Numbered from the stretch's first letter, positions 56,001 through 64,000 are shown. The stretch is 64,000 nucleotides of DNA from JAFIFT01 sp020051095 (GCF_964199965.1 NZ_CAXMZT010000015.1:1-64000), one strand, 5' to 3'. The notes: a model not told the origin generated them from the letters alone. Numbers and translations are program-made.

Positions 56001-58680
56001 CATGCTCATTCTTGAAAATAATCCTTCCTTGGTCAATCACATGATTTGCGAGGTCAAATCGATCCCAGACGAAAAAGTACAACGACAAATCATGTTGCAG
56101 AAAAATACGAGTGGCTTATCCGTGTTAGCGCTAGCGGAAAAATTCACACCAGACGATATCATCACCAAACTACAAATCTATCTAAAAAGTTTGGATAAAA
56201 AAAGCTCCAATCAGATGATATTACAAACATCAATGAAGATGCAATCTGCCGACGTGCTCATATCGTATGAGCTGTTGGAAAGTGCTAACGCACAGACCTT
56301 ATTTAATAAATTAGGTGAACGGGATGGTTTGGGGAATAACCTACTTGGCCAAATCATTTTGCGAATGCCGCATCGTTTGCCAAGCATTATTAAAAAAATG
56401 AACCATCTGTTATCAACTGAACAGATTAGGCAGCTCTTAGCCCATCAAAATAACCAAGAGCTTAATTTATATTGGTTGGCGTTGGGGCAACCGCAATCGG
56501 CTTATTTATGCCAACAACTGCAAGAAGTCATCACACCCTATGACACCGAAAATCGAATGACCATGCTAGCACCACCTGCTGAACAATCCATGATCGAACG
56601 TGCTTTAAGCCATGGTAAAACGCCGTTTATCACCACGATGCGCTGGATAGAAACATTTTCACAAGAACAACGAAAAAGCATCATTGAAGACTTTTGGCAA
56701 CACCCGTCCGAACAATTGAGACAGGCCATCGCTAATCGGGATTTCAATGTTTGCCAGCGCCTAATCAGTACGACGTTGACCATGCCGGTTAATGAGGTTG
56801 CAGCCCTAATGAGCCGCAATCGTCAAGCGATGATCGATGGGTTGACAAGTCAAGATAAACCGATACAAAGCCTATTTTCTCATTGGCTAAATAGGTTACC
56901 AGCCGATAGCCGTTTTGATGTGTTATCCCATTTATCCGCCGAGGTTATCCTATCCCTCTTAAATGACGAGCAAATGAGCTTGATTGATACCCTACCCTTG
57001 GAAAATCAAGCATCACTCTTTTGTCTTCAAGATTCAGTTGGGCAGAATGTTTTGGTGAAAGCGATTTCTGACAATAAGCCTTGCCAACAAAAACTCATCA
57101 ATCGCCTAATCCAATTGACGCCTAATCAACAAGGAACCATTTTTCAAGCCAATAACGCTTCGACACCCCTATTAAATACCCTAGCTAAGCACAATATCCC
57201 GTTATTGGTGACCTGTCTTGCCCAGTTAGGTCAATTGCCAAGCCAAACACAATTAGCAATCCTTAGTCAAAAAGATAGCGAGCAAAAAACGCTGCTGGAT
57301 TGTTTAGAAAGCTCGCCCGATCTATATGAATCCCTCTTATCCTTTTATGATAATTTGTGCTTGTCCGATCAAATTCACCTATTTGCCCAAAAAGCAGGAC
57401 CCAATGATAATGGTCTATTGTCGAGAGTTCCTCAAGCTTATCGAAAACGCTTATTTGAGCGGTTTAAATCCTTCCCCCAAAGCGCACAAATTGAAATTTT
57501 ATTGACTATTAACGATAACAACCGATTGGGTTTGAAATCGTTTATGCAACAATCGCCTTCACTGCAGTTTGAATTGCTCGCTATCATCGAATCCTTTCCA
57601 AAACATATTCAAGGGGGGCTTTGTGTGGGTGAAGAGGAAACGAGTGATAGCTTGATTCACTGGATGTTACATAGTGACAATGAGGCACTTAAAAAAAGGG
57701 CTATCCAGTTACTCGGTGGATTAACAAAAACGGATATTACCACGTTGTTAAAACAAAAAGATCCAAGAAATGGCAATCATTTACTACAAACATTAGCCCA
57801 ACAGTCCCCTCAATTATTTGATCAAGCGTTTTCAGTTTTTATGAGCTTGCCCGTGGACAGCCAAGTTGAGATTTTAGAACTGCAAAATGCGAGTAACTTC
57901 AGCTTATTTGCGGATTTAGTCAATTTAAAACGCTATGATCAATTTGAAATGCTATGCCAAACCATATCAACACTACCCAATGCCGACAAAGTACGACTGT
58001 TATCTCGTTCGGGAATCGTACCCATTGAAGCAACAACCCTTTGGGTGAGCGTGTTTTATGGCGCGCCACAAAGCAATCATTTTATTGCCTTGATGAACAA
58101 TAAAGCGTTTTATCAGCCGATGTTTCAATTACTACAGACCTTACCCGCTGAACATCAAATTACAATCCTGACTAATCGAAGCCAACCCGGAAAATCCGTC
58201 ATTGATGAAATTGTCGAGCCCGAACAGTCAAAACTGCGGCTGGTCATTAAACAAGCCCAAGCCTTGGTTGAAGCCAAACAATTATTAAATACCATGGCCG
58301 CCACCCTCCGCAACGAAGACGTGCACACGGTTGAATTTAACCTACATCAATCCTTATTGCAGCGATTAGACGACTACCAAAATACCTACCATAAAAGCAT
58401 GCAGCATATCCATGATCTAGCCAATGGCTGGGCAAAAGACATTGCAGAGGCTTGGCCACAAATGGATGATAAAATGACCTATGCCAATGCCCTGGTTGGT
58501 TTATTAAAATTAGCCGCCTGTTTATTGATGCCGGTGTATGGTGCTTATAAACTGTATGAAAAAGTCACAACCAATCGACATGTCTTATTCCAAACAGACC
58601 GCGAAGCGACTGTTTATCGGTTAGAAGATCTAGCAAAAGCCGTTAAGCAATCGGCTGAAGGTCAGCTGGCAATGAGTTAG
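53062..58680 (+). CDS. 1872-aa protein with about 41-residue ankyrin-like repeats
   Basis: The N-terminal part (residues 1-430) has no recognised domain but includes a FDYWDSLPEELRQIYLKK helix segment and TDYCMGVTAGDLTHEI. From residue 434 to about 1710 runs an array of roughly 41-residue units with the consensus N-x-x-G-x-x-LL-x-x-A and P-x-x-L-x-x-L, like ankyrin repeats with a longer second part. A tandem 21-bp duplication lies at 55918-55959. The C-terminus has a hydrophobic segment (about 1808-1832) followed by RHVLFQT, as in the 4306-aa protein. GAGGAAA precedes the start, 46 bp after the 3777-aa gene, so the two genes form one unit. The repeats suggest a protein-binding scaffold. Confidence 0.75.
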   Translation: MSNPTPLNPKTQVEQLLDKVKVTHQAVKRQMSLATSDLEVLYHLSNQQLLTKINAILTDEHGEKQQHALKQLLSDRWQDIKGTSQAYCAQPRDPLNQLCYALALHLSPLPEDLSECDDWTVGDGPYFILMPDLKACEDIALGTNIHQYRLHEFILSEDSQRFIPICSTIDYYFKSDSKKPIHMVFTEEQMYDNNVDKKSDPLLDSEIQQLTNHSGMTVRLMQNIAIFKDPKSNFFSRLSQFAKGLFAGSSHGGKGETYNAAAEANEAIVEFFDYWDSLPEELRQIYLKKVPNLGPILQRIKDPVEISKQGTDYCMGVTAGDLTHEISIHQQHLQTDDFNSLQKAIETLTTELEQAIQKPNYTLNPVKTDHKPLARQVMDIPVLEQQALIRNHLHLDYPNFLLYAFDQQPSLINSFVDGFKRSKFKGELLQQRASNGMSVLMIAAQSYPDLLDTLLEGSSELTTSQLKNELMSKTASGDSLPLIILQRRPQALPALFKAIEKLDEESQLEFINQLDKNQSSLLMMAMESNAEAFAQLCGLIGKFPSQLIAGLLGQTNSEGDTLLMMAMSHYPQAVTPLMVLFGKCTPNAQKKLVAPINKHGLNLPFLALDSEPGVLNTILQVAYSLPASEFKSLFTTLSPSGESFFLKACRSQPANFDKVLTLLDNFPDEEKSSQFLQVDSQGNHALLVAMLHQSKPSLTLVNALKKLPTPTLNRLLTTTNRDGFSPLTLALTQRPDYYESIVSLINDLSTDEQAVIWQQKSPNNWHLPFLSSIYSPEYLTSVMSHVKASSHFESLNQTDASGNGMLAFTASFHPEQLPELLTTVKGMSVEKRYQLVSNTNANGDNLITWVLQQDASRLDEIMPLMAGFSVDQQVKLLCQRNRQQQHALGIAYQQDAKLLDQLLKSLDGLNSGKLDDILAKLPTAIWFDFLSLACVNQTTFLGLYNKYKLLHQSNQNALESNQNALGELLAYKDASHSNLFMLILENNPSLVNHMICEVKSIPDEKVQRQIMLQKNTSGLSVLALAEKFTPDDIITKLQIYLKSLDKKSSNQMILQTSMKMQSADVLISYELLESANAQTLFNKLGERDGLGNNLLGQIILRMPHRLPSIIKKMNHLLSTEQIRQLLAHQNNQELNLYWLALGQPQSAYLCQQLQEVITPYDTENRMTMLAPPAEQSMIERALSHGKTPFITTMRWIETFSQEQRKSIIEDFWQHPSEQLRQAIANRDFNVCQRLISTTLTMPVNEVAALMSRNRQAMIDGLTSQDKPIQSLFSHWLNRLPADSRFDVLSHLSAEVILSLLNDEQMSLIDTLPLENQASLFCLQDSVGQNVLVKAISDNKPCQQKLINRLIQLTPNQQGTIFQANNASTPLLNTLAKHNIPLLVTCLAQLGQLPSQTQLAILSQKDSEQKTLLDCLESSPDLYESLLSFYDNLCLSDQIHLFAQKAGPNDNGLLSRVPQAYRKRLFERFKSFPQSAQIEILLTINDNNRLGLKSFMQQSPSLQFELLAIIESFPKHIQGGLCVGEEETSDSLIHWMLHSDNEALKKRAIQLLGGLTKTDITTLLKQKDPRNGNHLLQTLAQQSPQLFDQAFSVFMSLPVDSQVEILELQNASNFSLFADLVNLKRYDQFEMLCQTISTLPNADKVRLLSRSGIVPIEATTLWVSVFYGAPQSNHFIALMNNKAFYQPMFQLLQTLPAEHQITILTNRSQPGKSVIDEIVEPEQSKLRLVIKQAQALVEAKQLLNTMAATLRNEDVHTVEFNLHQSLLQRLDDYQNTYHKSMQHIHDLANGWAKDIAEAWPQMDDKMTYANALVGLLKLAACLLMPVYGAYKLYEKVTTNRHVLFQTDREATVYRLEDLAKAVKQSAEGQLAMS
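55918..55959 (+). repeat. Tandem 21-bp duplication inside the repeat-protein gene
   Basis: Units at 55918-55938 and 55939-55959 share AGTAATCAAAATGCACTGG and encode SNQNALE and SNQNALG. The in-frame duplication lengthens one repeat by seven residues. Confidence 0.85.
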
Positions 58681-60278
58681 GGTGAGGGCTTTTCAGCATC
58701 CAAATTATTTTCCGAATTCATCGCTTTCACCTTTTCAGAAAATAAGCGAATTTGATTATAATCGCTCGATTGAAAAACCGGCTCTAATTGGAAAACAGTA
58801 GCAATCCAGTTGACTGCTTGCATAAAGCTACGGGCTAAAATATTCCACTCTGAAAAATTTTGCAATGGGCTTTTTTGTGCTGCTTTCTGCGCTTGCGCAC
58901 ATCGGTCAATAAACCCCTTTACATCAATTGTCCCTTCAACGACCCAGTCAGCTCTTGCTTCTCGGATTCTATCGGTAAAATCTTTCAATGCGCTTGCTCT
59001 TAGCTTGTCCTTGCTCTCGAGATTGACTCTTAAAATGTCTAATTGCAGCATGCAATCGTCAAAACCAATTTTGTCTAACAGCTCTTGTGGAGATAATTTC
59101 TTAAGATGTGGCAGCGTATCAACTCCTTTAGACGAAGTCGATTTCGGAGTTGGCACTACATCAGGGATCGGTGACGGCGTCGTAACCGGTTTACTTGGTG
59201 GGATATCAGTGTGAGTCGTTGCCTTTTGTTGCTGGAGGTATTCTTGATACAACTGTTGTGCAGCGGGAAAATTAATATCCCCCGTTTGCCAAGATGAGTG
59301 AGCATTTATCCGATACAATACTCCTTTTAATTGACCGTTCGGATAGAAATGCAACTGTAAGTCCGCCCCACGGCGCCGCTCGACAACCCGATGCTGACGA
59401 GCATTATCAAACCAAGTGTTTAAAGGTGTGCTGCCTGTTGAAGTGGCGGATGAAGTTGACGACTTCGAAGGGATATAGTGATTGTTCTTATGGATAACAT
59501 CAATTCCTTTGTCTAGATTATCATGCGCGATTAAATGAGCATGGGTTCGTTGAAGTTGTTCATAAGTCCACTTTGGGTTTGGAATGGGGAGCTGATAGTG
59601 AGGATTTTTTGCTAATACATACTCATTACCCAGTTCTAAAATGATTTCTCCGAGCATATTTTTACCCAGTCCATTTTCTCCTGAAGCCCAGTTCATATCA
59701 AATCGACTCACTTCGATGGGCAGGATGCCTTGCTCTGCCATATCCATTGCTAATTGTTTTAAATCCGCATGTTGTTCGAGTTTCATGCGAATAACATCTT
59801 TCATGAATTGCCGGGTAAACGGTTCTGGTGGATTTTTGCTGTAATCCAGCCCACCCTGAGGGTTATGCATTGAATGGTAGTCAGAATCACTCCATCTATC
59901 CAATGTAAGCATATCCGTACCTAATTGAGACGCCAACCAGTTTTTGATGGGGTCAAAATCATCTCTTGGTAGGAATGTCTTTCCATTTTTTGGCTTTACA
60001 ATTTCGATGGCATGTAACGCTTGATCGATTACACCTTGCATTGGATGATTTGCGGCATATTTAGTTTTTAGGCGTAAAAACTTTTGTGCATGGAATGCTT
60101 GTTCAGACGAGGGCCAATGGAAAATATAGGCTAGACCATTCACACTAACCTGTTGAGTGATAGCATGTGTTTCCAGGGGTGAGGTATTGACAAGCGGCCC
60201 ATAGGGCTTTTTGCCAAAATGTTTAAAAGGAGCGACTTTTACGCCACTGACAACAATAAATGGTAAGGGATTTGCCAT
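58677..60278 (-). CDS. NADAR-domain protein (putative effector)
   Basis: The 533-aa protein has an N-terminal half (about residues 10-225) that matches the NADAR (YbiA/DUF1768) superfamily. It has the W-P-S-S-E-Q-A-F-H-A-Q-K-F element and MNWASGENGLGKNMLGEIILEL, corresponding to the D-x-x-W-G-x-G-x-x-G-x-N-x-L-G signature. NADAR proteins bind or hydrolyse ADP-ribose-linked substrates. The middle is low complexity (Pro/Thr/Ser, about 290-395), and the C-terminal part is helical. The start at 60278 is preferred to TTG at 60290. Its stop shares TTAG with the stop of the convergent 1872-aa gene. Confidence 0.78.
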   Translation of the reverse strand: MANPLPFIVVSGVKVAPFKHFGKKPYGPLVNTSPLETHAITQQVSVNGLAYIFHWPSSEQAFHAQKFLRLKTKYAANHPMQGVIDQALHAIEIVKPKNGKTFLPRDDFDPIKNWLASQLGTDMLTLDRWSDSDYHSMHNPQGGLDYSKNPPEPFTRQFMKDVIRMKLEQHADLKQLAMDMAEQGILPIEVSRFDMNWASGENGLGKNMLGEIILELGNEYVLAKNPHYQLPIPNPKWTYEQLQRTHAHLIAHDNLDKGIDVIHKNNHYIPSKSSTSSATSTGSTPLNTWFDNARQHRVVERRRGADLQLHFYPNGQLKGVLYRINAHSSWQTGDINFPAAQQLYQEYLQQQKATTHTDIPPSKPVTTPSPIPDVVPTPKSTSSKGVDTLPHLKKLSPQELLDKIGFDDCMLQLDILRVNLESKDKLRASALKDFTDRIREARADWVVEGTIDVKGFIDRCAQAQKAAQKSPLQNFSEWNILARSFMQAVNWIATVFQLEPVFQSSDYNQIRLFSEKVKAMNSENNLDAEKPSP

Positions 60279-60343
60279 TCGTTTTCTCAACTTTTTACCA
60301 ATATATTCAGATTATAACTCAAAACTCTTAAGATTTTATTACG

Positions 60344-60357
60344 CGCAAACGTTCACG
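60344..60357. promoter_or_regulatory. Shared intergenic motif CGCAAACGTTCACG, site 2
   Basis: The same 14-mer as at 40779-40792 lies here between divergent genes, again followed by AT-rich sequence with AATT. Confidence 0.4.
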
Positions 60358-60426
60358 AATTAATTGTCCGGTACAAAGAGAAAGCCCCTAATTATTGCAC
60401 TGGATAATAAATCCTTAATGATTCCT

Positions 60427-60435
60427 TGTTATAAT
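60427..60435 (+). promoter_or_regulatory. Extended -10 promoter of the 222-aa gene
   Basis: TGTTATAAT is a perfect extended -10 element, 35 bp upstream of the GTG at 60471, so the transcript would start near 60442. Confidence 0.5.
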
Positions 60436-60470
60436 CAAGCATGACAAAAGCAACTTGTTGAAATGCTACT

Positions 60471-61139
60471 GTGCAGACAATTATTATTAAAAATCCGAAA
60501 TTAGCGACATCTCTCTCAGTTGATTGTGAGGATGAAACGGTAGAAATGATAGCCAAAGTCATTGAGCTCGCTTGTGCATCTAACTACTTTGTTTTAAAAC
60601 TCGCCCAATTTTCCCAAACCCAAAATGCCCGCGTGAGCTTTACGGCCAACGATAAGGGTATCCCTTTACAAGGTCTATGGATTCCAAAACAGTCGATGAT
60701 TTGGATTAATCATATGTTGCCCCTTGATAAGTTAGTCCAGACATTGGTTTTTGAACTTTGCAATGCTACCAATGACGAATTAACTAGCGAAAAAATTCAT
60801 TTTTGCAATTTTAATAATGGGAAGGGATATGCAAATTTCATAGAAAAAGCGGAGCACCAATCATTTCTCGAGTCTTGTCGCATCTACTTGGAGCTAATAA
60901 GCAAATATCCAACGTTACTTACTCCCAGTCAAAAAGATTTGCAGGATTTTCAGCAACTCGCTGATGAAACAAGTTACCTGGAGTTTGTCAAGCAAAATGG
61001 CCATTATCAGTTCTATATTAACGCCTATGAGCAATGGGCGAAAAAAAATCACCCCCTGAAAAGTATGGCATTTTTTACAAAATCAGAAACGCCTATTCAA
61101 GATTTGGGACATATCATTACCTATTACAGAAATCGCTAA
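60471..61139 (+). CDS. Hypothetical protein, 222 aa
   Basis: I do not recognise a family. The protein is soluble and mostly helical in its second half. A segment such as MIWINHMLPLDKLVQTLVFELCNATN is amphipathic and looks like the conserved centre of a family. The only usable upstream start is GTG at 60471, because a stop codon at 60459 closes the frame. The next Met is residue 26. It lies between the NADAR and macrodomain-like genes, so it may belong to the same functional set. Confidence 0.55.
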   Translation: MQTIIIKNPKLATSLSVDCEDETVEMIAKVIELACASNYFVLKLAQFSQTQNARVSFTANDKGIPLQGLWIPKQSMIWINHMLPLDKLVQTLVFELCNATNDELTSEKIHFCNFNNGKGYANFIEKAEHQSFLESCRIYLELISKYPTLLTPSQKDLQDFQQLADETSYLEFVKQNGHYQFYINAYEQWAKKNHPLKSMAFFTKSETPIQDLGHIITYYRNR

Positions 61140-61214
61140 TACAGGACTTGGAAGAAGGGTCAAATCCTATACACTAACTATCTGGAAACCTTTTAAATTC
61201 TACCTTGTTTAGAC

Positions 61215-61220
61215 TATAAT
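61215..61220 (+). promoter_or_regulatory. Putative -10 of the 555-aa gene
   Basis: A consensus TATAAT is present, with TTTAAA 17 bp upstream as a weak -35. The ATG follows at 61269, 49 bp after the hexamer. Confidence 0.4.
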
Positions 61221-61268
61221 TTATTTGTATTTATTATTCCATCTGTCAATTATTTTAGGTTAATCATC

Positions 61269-62936
61269 ATGCCAAAAAGCAAAAAAATGGCCTCTTGGCC
61301 TCCCCATACCCAATCCCGAATTTATTGGTATAGTGATGAAGAAAAAGTCCCTGAAAATTTGAAAGGCGGCGCACTACCAAGTCAATCCTACGTTGACGAG
61401 TTACATAAAAAAGACCAATCCGAACAAACGAAACGCCTGAAGTCAACGAGAATTTTTACCAATCTACCCGAGGCTTTTTTTGATTCATACCTAACTGTTC
61501 AAACAAGCGATACTCCATTCATGTTCCCTAAGCTTGGAGAAAATAAAAATATCACGATTCGTGAGTGCTTAAAAAAACATGACGAATTTGCAAATGCCAG
61601 TGGACGGTTGCACCCCAGTCGCTGGCAACAGCTTGGCTGGACATCCCAAAAAGCCTACGACAGTTGGCTTGACTCAAGCATGTTATTTGCATTTTCGCAC
61701 TGCAATCACTATTGTACCGTTGACAGAATTTTCGACGCGGACGAGGCCAGAAACGAAACAGATAGCCCAACCTTCCATTTCAAACAAACGCCTACCGATG
61801 CACCCCATAAGAAGACAAATATATACAGTGTAACAGGCTTTGAATATCGCGGATTTAAAACTACCCCTTCATCATCCATTGAGTCAACCCTTCCTGATGT
61901 CAAAGCACATTCCAAGATCACCATTCAGCAGATTTTGCTCGCTGCTAAACAAACTGATACCACCGATATTGTTTTAATACCTTTTGGCATGGGTGTATTT
62001 ATCAAAGGGTTAAAACAAGAAGGCCAGATAAAAGAAGCGATGATCCAAGGCATGCAACAAGCTCTTAGTGAATACGACGGACCGCCTGTGAAAATCCAAT
62101 GTTGCGGTTCGCCGGAGTATTTTAGACAATTGGCTCAAGCGAAAAATGCCAACATTCGAATTATCGATCGTTGTGGCGAAGATGCCTATACGGTCGCTAA
62201 TGATATCCAAGATCGCGGTGATGAATTGGGTGAAATTGAAGACAATGACAATGAAAGAACACTAAAATCCATGCTCATTAATGCCGGCGATAATGATTGG
62301 ACGGCACTCTTAGATCCCACAAAAACGCCAGGCCAATATTATAAAGGACATACGTTATATTTCAGCACATCCGATGAGTATTATGCCCTCGTAACGGACT
62401 TTGCCTATTACTCCATTCAAAATTTAAAACGCTTATTTGGCGATTTGCTGGAAGCCAAAAAGATTACCCAACTCGGCAATTTAGAAAACCGTTATCAACC
62501 TGATTTAAGTAAGTCAGGGCTATTTGCCACATCACCGATTCAAGCGAATGCTGATTTTGTGAACTATTTTGGCATCCATCAACAACTCGGTTTGTTTAAT
62601 GAATATCTTAATAAACGCGCAGAAAAGTATGCTGTCAAAGACTTTTTTAGCAACCTCATTGCCTTCGTTTTAGGGTGTTTCGGTTATCAAACCGATCAAG
62701 CCTTACGTGAAAGCTATATTCATGATCTACAAAAGCAATCACAAACCTACTTTAACAATTCTGCCGATAGACACGAAAAAGAGCAATTAGAGGCAAAAAT
62801 CAAACATGGGTTAACGCATTTTCCCCCTCGCAGCCAACCTGGAAAGCAAGGGTATGATGATAGTTTGCACGCATTGCTTACCCAGTTTAAAAGATCGATT
62901 GAGCAACCTGATCCTTCACTATCAAAACAACCTTAA
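61269..62936 (+). CDS. Protein with macrodomain/PARG-like signature (putative effector)
   Basis: In the 555-aa protein a segment near residues 215-275, ITIQQILLAAKQTDTTDIVLI followed by PFGMGVF, resembles the bacterial PARG/macrodomain core (consensus LVLGAWGCGVF), which binds ADP-ribose. The earlier NIYSVTGFEYRGFKT would occupy the place of the preceding strand. Near residue 458 a hydrophobic run FFSNLIAFVLGCFGYQT starts a C-terminal helical tail (RESYIHDLQKQ). I recall similar tails in Legionella proteins, but could not check. It is a plausible ADP-ribose-related effector beside the NADAR gene. The assignment is tentative. Confidence 0.5.
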   Translation: MPKSKKMASWPPHTQSRIYWYSDEEKVPENLKGGALPSQSYVDELHKKDQSEQTKRLKSTRIFTNLPEAFFDSYLTVQTSDTPFMFPKLGENKNITIRECLKKHDEFANASGRLHPSRWQQLGWTSQKAYDSWLDSSMLFAFSHCNHYCTVDRIFDADEARNETDSPTFHFKQTPTDAPHKKTNIYSVTGFEYRGFKTTPSSSIESTLPDVKAHSKITIQQILLAAKQTDTTDIVLIPFGMGVFIKGLKQEGQIKEAMIQGMQQALSEYDGPPVKIQCCGSPEYFRQLAQAKNANIRIIDRCGEDAYTVANDIQDRGDELGEIEDNDNERTLKSMLINAGDNDWTALLDPTKTPGQYYKGHTLYFSTSDEYYALVTDFAYYSIQNLKRLFGDLLEAKKITQLGNLENRYQPDLSKSGLFATSPIQANADFVNYFGIHQQLGLFNEYLNKRAEKYAVKDFFSNLIAFVLGCFGYQTDQALRESYIHDLQKQSQTYFNNSADRHEKEQLEAKIKHGLTHFPPRSQPGKQGYDDSLHALLTQFKRSIEQPDPSLSKQP

Positions 62937-62994
62937 TGAGGCTGACAAATAATCAATCAAAATAATTGCGGGAAAGTGTTTAATTCATTTTTCC

Positions 62995-63023
62995 TTATCA
63001 AAAGTATATTTATTTTTGATAAT
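62995..63023. promoter_or_regulatory. 10-bp perfect inverted repeat upstream of deaD
   Basis: TTATCAAAAA (62995-63004) and TTTTTGATAA (63014-63023) are perfect inverted repeats around a 9-nt loop, directly upstream of the extended -10 at 63027. The pair could be an operator or a cold-responsive structure. Confidence 0.45.
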
Positions 63024-63026
63024 TCT

Positions 63027-63035
63027 GTTATAATG
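63027..63035 (+). promoter_or_regulatory. Extended -10 promoter of the deaD-like gene
   Basis: TGTTATAAT is a perfect extended -10 element, 47 bp upstream of the ATG at 63083. Confidence 0.5.
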
Positions 63036-63082
63036 TTGTTCATTATATCAACGCCGCCTCGCATCGCATCCATAGGTTTATT

Positions 63083-64000
63083 ATGTTAGAAAACACGTCC
63101 CGCTCTCTGTCTTTTTCAGAGTTGAATTTATCGTCTTTATTATTAGACACCTTGAAAGAAATTGACTACCATCAGCCTTCTCCTATTCAAGAAAAGACCA
63201 TTCCAATGCTTCTTGAAGGCCATGATGTCATTGCGCAAGCGCAAACAGGAACCGGTAAAACCGCTGCTTTTGCACTCCCTTTGTTGGAAAAGTTAAACCG
63301 AAAAATCGATGCTCCGCAAATATTGATCCTTGCGCCCACACGTGAGCTCGCCCAACAAGTGGCGGATAATATTAAGCAATATAGTAAACGCATGAAAGGC
63401 ATTAACATTGCCAGTATCTGCGGTGGCCAGTCTTATCGCGATCAATTAAAGCAGCTTAAAGCAGGTGCTCAAATTGTTGTTGGCACGCCCGGCAGAATCA
63501 TGGATCATATGGACCGCGGAACGTTAATCTTGAATAACTTACAAGCGTTTGTGCTCGATGAAGCCGATGAAATGCTCCGCATGGGATTTATTGAAGATGT
63601 GGAGTGGATATTAGCGAAACTGCCTGAAAAGCGGCAAATGGCTTTATTTTCAGCAACAATGCCCGCTCGGATCCGCGCGATTGCTGGACAATACCTGGTG
63701 AATCCAAAGACCATTTCGATTCAATCTAAAACAGCCACTGTGAGCCAAACCCACCAGCAATTCTTATTTGCGAATATGAATCAAAAAAATGATGCCCTGC
63801 TAAGATTATTGAGCATTGAAAAAACAGAAGGCGTCATTGTGTTTGTGAGAACAAAACAACTCACCGAAGAAGTGAGTCGATTTTTAGTCGAAAATGATTT
63901 CAAATCCAAGGCAATCCATGGCGATATTAGTCAGAACCTTCGCAATGAAGCAGTGGATGATTTAAAGTCGGGACGTATCGATATTTTAGTCGCAACCGAT
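63083..64000 (+). CDS. deaD: DEAD-box RNA helicase, DeaD/CsdA-like (truncated by window end)
   Basis: The first 306 codons of a DEAD-box helicase are present, and the gene continues beyond the window. All N-terminal motifs are present: the Q motif PSPIQEKTIP, Walker A AQTGTGKTAAF, PTRELAQQ, TPGRIMDHM, DEAD box VLDEADEML and motif III FSATMPARI. The second RecA-like domain begins with VIVFVRTKQLTEEV. AGG lies about 8 nt before the ATG at 63083. DeaD/CsdA proteins help ribosome assembly and RNA turnover at low temperature. Confidence 0.93.
   Translation, partial: MLENTSRSLSFSELNLSSLLLDTLKEIDYHQPSPIQEKTIPMLLEGHDVIAQAQTGTGKTAAFALPLLEKLNRKIDAPQILILAPTRELAQQVADNIKQYSKRMKGINIASICGGQSYRDQLKQLKAGAQIVVGTPGRIMDHMDRGTLILNNLQAFVLDEADEMLRMGFIEDVEWILAKLPEKRQMALFSATMPARIRAIAGQYLVNPKTISIQSKTATVSQTHQQFLFANMNQKNDALLRLLSIEKTEGVIVFVRTKQLTEEVSRFLVENDFKSKAIHGDISQNLRNEAVDDLKSGRIDILVATD

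Noticed and set aside
54358..58200. The regular repeats considered as a CRISPR or tandem DNA array
   Set aside because: The period (123 bp) is in coding frame and the repeats are conserved only at the protein level, so it is a repeat protein, not a CRISPR.
58810..59214. A 134-codon plus-strand frame
   Set aside because: It is antisense to the low-complexity part of the NADAR gene and has no recognisable features.

Overview
The window looks like a chromosomal segment of a Gammaproteobacterium with an intracellular or host-associated lifestyle, most likely in or near the order Legionellales (Legionella, Coxiella, Aquicella or Berkiella-like). This is inference. It rests on the moderately AT-rich composition, the many eukaryotic-like or effector-like proteins (Ser/Thr kinase-like, RhoGAP, a second kinase-like fold, NADAR, ankyrin-like repeats) and three giant open reading frames. 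No rRNA or tRNA gene, CRISPR array or prophage was recognised, and no secretion-system gene lies inside the window.

Layout. 1-3.2 kb is a pile-up of mobile DNA. An IS481-type element and an IS10-type element sit in a small palindromic element that carries a DUF559 (Vsr-like) nuclease gene. A second, uninterrupted copy of that element lies at 39.4-40.0 kb and shows what the site looked like before the IS10-like insertion. 3.3-6.9 kb is a three-gene operon: Na+/alanine-type symporter, omega-amino-acid transaminase and FUSC membrane protein. 7.0-12.0 kb holds a Ser/Thr kinase, a GCS2-ligase/M14-peptidase pair on the minus strand and a Bcr/CflA exporter. 12.3-25.2 kb is one uninterrupted 4306-codon gene: a Cys-motif N-terminal module, a DEAD/H-like ATPase core, a long helical repeat array and a C-terminal membrane segment.

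25.4-41.6 kb mixes housekeeping and accessory genes: an S-adenosylhomocysteinase-like protein, a secreted small protein, a DPP III-like metallopeptidase, uracil-DNA glycosylase, a RhoGAP protein, an RMD1/DUF155 protein, a class I glutamine amidotransferase, a GGDEF-EAL sensor, an ACS-type MFS transporter, a kinase-like membrane protein with a translationally coupled partner, the second DUF559 element, a 200-aa protein and a DUF2490 protein. 41.7-58.7 kb is a two-gene operon of giants: a 3777-aa protein with a SecA-like motor, followed 46 bp later by a 1872-aa protein of about 41-residue ankyrin-like repeats. 58.7-62.9 kb has a NADAR-domain protein, an unknown 222-aa protein and a 555-aa protein with a macrodomain/PARG-like signature, so an ADP-ribose theme sits next to the giants. 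The window ends inside a DeaD-type RNA helicase.

The best candidates for something undescribed are the giant ATPase proteins with their repeat-protein and ADP-ribose-related neighbours, and the DUF559 nuclease element with about 71-bp terminal and 26-bp nested inverted repeats. Functions given for the giants are read from motifs only.
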